DNA of 5,827 nucleotides from Flavicella sp049625305 (lineage in GTDB: Bacteria > Bacteroidota > Bacteroidia > Flavobacteriales > Flavobacteriaceae). The translations under genes were made by a program, and so were the position numbers. Below, in pieces: positions 4,614 to 5,827 of this stretch. The stretch spans positions 1 through 5,827 of the forward strand of contig JBMZVD010000118.1 in the NCBI GenBank assembly GCA_049625305.1, written 5' to 3'. The notes beneath the pieces are model-generated. The model did not search any database, was not told where the DNA came from, and saw nothing but the letters and a program-made list of their open reading frames with translations. Within the stretch, counting starts at the first letter, position 1. Every line of letters starts with the position of its first letter.

Positions 4614-5827
4614 TTGAATTACGAATTATTTTTAGCCAAACGTTTTAGAGCTACAAAGAAGTATAAAAGTAGCATTTCAACTCCAATTATAAAAATTGCA
4701 ATAACAGCGATTTCTCTAGGGATGGTAATGATGTTGGTCACAGTAGCAACAGGTATTGGATTAAAGCACAAAATCCGTGAAAAACTATCCTTGTTCAATG
4801 GGCACGTGTCCATAGTAAACTACGACAATAATACTTCGGAAACTTCTCAATTTCCGATTTCTAAAGAACAAGATTTTTATCCAAATTTCACAAAGGTAAA
4901 GGGAGTGAAAACAGTCCAAGCTTATGCCATTAAGGCCGGCTTGATACGCACAGAAAAAGATTTTGAGGGTATTGTATTAAAAGGGGTAGATCACACCTAT
5001 GATTGGAGTAGACTACAAGAATACTTAATCGATGGAAAGCTTCCAAAGATTGATAGTGTATCTAGAACACATGAAGTTTTGATCTCAAAAATTTTATCTG
5101 AAAGATTGGGGATTCAATTAGGAGATAAGTTCGATACTTATTTTATTAAGAATGCGGTCAATAAACTGCCAAATAGGCGTGTTTTTAATGTGTGTGGAAT
5201 TTATAATACGGGGTTTATTGACTTTGATAAAAGTTATGTTTTAGGAGATATAAAACACATTCAAAAATTAAACAAATGGAATACAGAAGAGATAGGTGGA
5301 TTTGAGATTTTTCTTGAAGATTTTGATCAGATAGAGGTTCTAGGTTCTGCTATTTACAATGAAATTGATAGTACTTTAAATAGTAAGACTATATTAGAAA
5401 TGTATCCAGCCATATTCGAATGGCTGCAGTTGTTTGACAAAAACATATCTATTATCATCGGAATTATGATTCTTGTTGCAGGAATTAATATGATCACAGC
5501 ATTGCTCGTTTTGATTTTAGAGCGTACTCAAACTATTGGAATTTTAAAATCAATGGGTGCAAACAATTGGAGTATTCGCAAGATATTTCTTTACAATGCT
5601 TCCTATATAATTTTTAAAGGCTTGTTTATTGGCAATGCTATTGGTATTATTTTGTTATTGGTTCAGAAGTATTTTGAATTGGTGCAACTTGACCCTGAAA
5701 CATATTATGTTAGTACAGCACCTGTAGTTATCAATTTATGGCACATTTTACTTTTGAATATTGGAACTTTGGCCTTGTGTCTACTTATGTTATTGATTCC
5801 GTCTATTATCATTACTAAAATATCTCC
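4614..5827 (+). CDS. FtsX/LolC-LolE-type ABC transporter permease, TTG start, 3'-truncated by window edge
   Basis: This inner-membrane permease has the four-helix MacB/LolC-E layout. A short cytosolic N-terminus begins (M)NYELFLAKRF. Membrane span 1 lies at about 28-50. A large periplasmic domain covers about 51-278. Three C-terminal spans lie near 279-302, 330-350 and 377-400. The loop ILERTQTIGILKSMGAN (about 301-317) is the conserved coupling-helix region that contacts the ATPase. The family moves lipoproteins or other envelope substrates out of the inner membrane with a LolD-like ATPase, but none is encoded here. The first in-frame ATG (4722) would cut through span 1. The frame opens only at 4599, after a TAA at 4596-4598, and TTG at 4614 yields the N-terminus normal for flavobacterial members. 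There are 404 complete codons without a stop. The visible end ITKIS, with Pro next, resembles the usual ITKISPVKAIRF terminus, so about ten residues are probably missing. The substrate is unknown, and lolE versus lolC cannot be settled. Confidence 0.88.
   Translation, partial: MNYELFLAKRFRATKKYKSSISTPIIKIAITAISLGMVMMLVTVATGIGLKHKIREKLSLFNGHVSIVNYDNNTSETSQFPISKEQDFYPNFTKVKGVKTVQAYAIKAGLIRTEKDFEGIVLKGVDHTYDWSRLQEYLIDGKLPKIDSVSRTHEVLISKILSERLGIQLGDKFDTYFIKNAVNKLPNRRVFNVCGIYNTGFIDFDKSYVLGDIKHIQKLNKWNTEEIGGFEIFLEDFDQIEVLGSAIYNEIDSTLNSKTILEMYPAIFEWLQLFDKNISIIIGIMILVAGINMITALLVLILERTQTIGILKSMGANNWSIRKIFLYNASYIIFKGLFIGNAIGIILLLVQKYFELVQLDPETYYVSTAPVVINLWHILLLNIGTLALCLLMLLIPSIIITKIS

Noticed and set aside
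1..5827. A novel defence, mobile or biosynthetic system across the window
   Set aside because: Five of the six coding calls belong to recognised housekeeping or envelope families, and no repeats, integrase, transposase, CRISPR or toxin-antitoxin signature was found on either strand.

Overview
The window looks like ordinary chromosomal DNA from a member of the Bacteroidetes, most likely family Flavobacteriaceae. The support is the low-GC coding sequence, protein sequences typical of that group, no evident Shine-Dalgarno sites, and exact copies of the Bacteroidetes -7 promoter element TAnnTTTG just upstream of four gene starts. The genus cannot be told from the sequence. I see no rRNA, tRNA, CRISPR array, insertion sequence or phage gene, and no convincing undescribed system.

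Layout. Positions 1-40 are a short tail with no visible gene. A minus-strand dapD (41-1207; lysine/diaminopimelate synthesis; the long, actinobacterial/pseudomonad-like class) is followed by an AT-rich gap and then minus-strand miaA (1359-2273; tRNA A37 prenylation). A 164-bp divergent intergenic region separates miaA from a plus-strand YkgJ-type CxxCxxCC cysteine-cluster protein (2438-2974). Next is a weakly supported Phe-rich small ORF (3007-3354) containing a terminator-like hairpin and T-run. It converges with minus-strand namZ (3345-4601; exported exo-beta-N-acetylmuramidase, GH171/DUF1343). Only 12 bp from the namZ start, a divergent FtsX/LolC-LolE-type ABC permease begins at a TTG codon (4614) and runs off the right edge about ten codons short of its expected end.

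The genes do not form one pathway. DapD and NamZ both touch peptidoglycan (precursor supply and turnover), and the permease is an envelope protein, but their strands and spacing give no common operon. The most useful results are corrected starts. MiaA and the permease both appear to begin at TTG. The dapD, miaA and permease starts each lie 23-24 nt downstream of an exact TAnnTTTG box, which supports the start and promoter calls together. The YkgJ-family gene differs: one exact box ends 4 nt before its ATG, which would give a leaderless or nearly leaderless mRNA, and a second box lies farther upstream.
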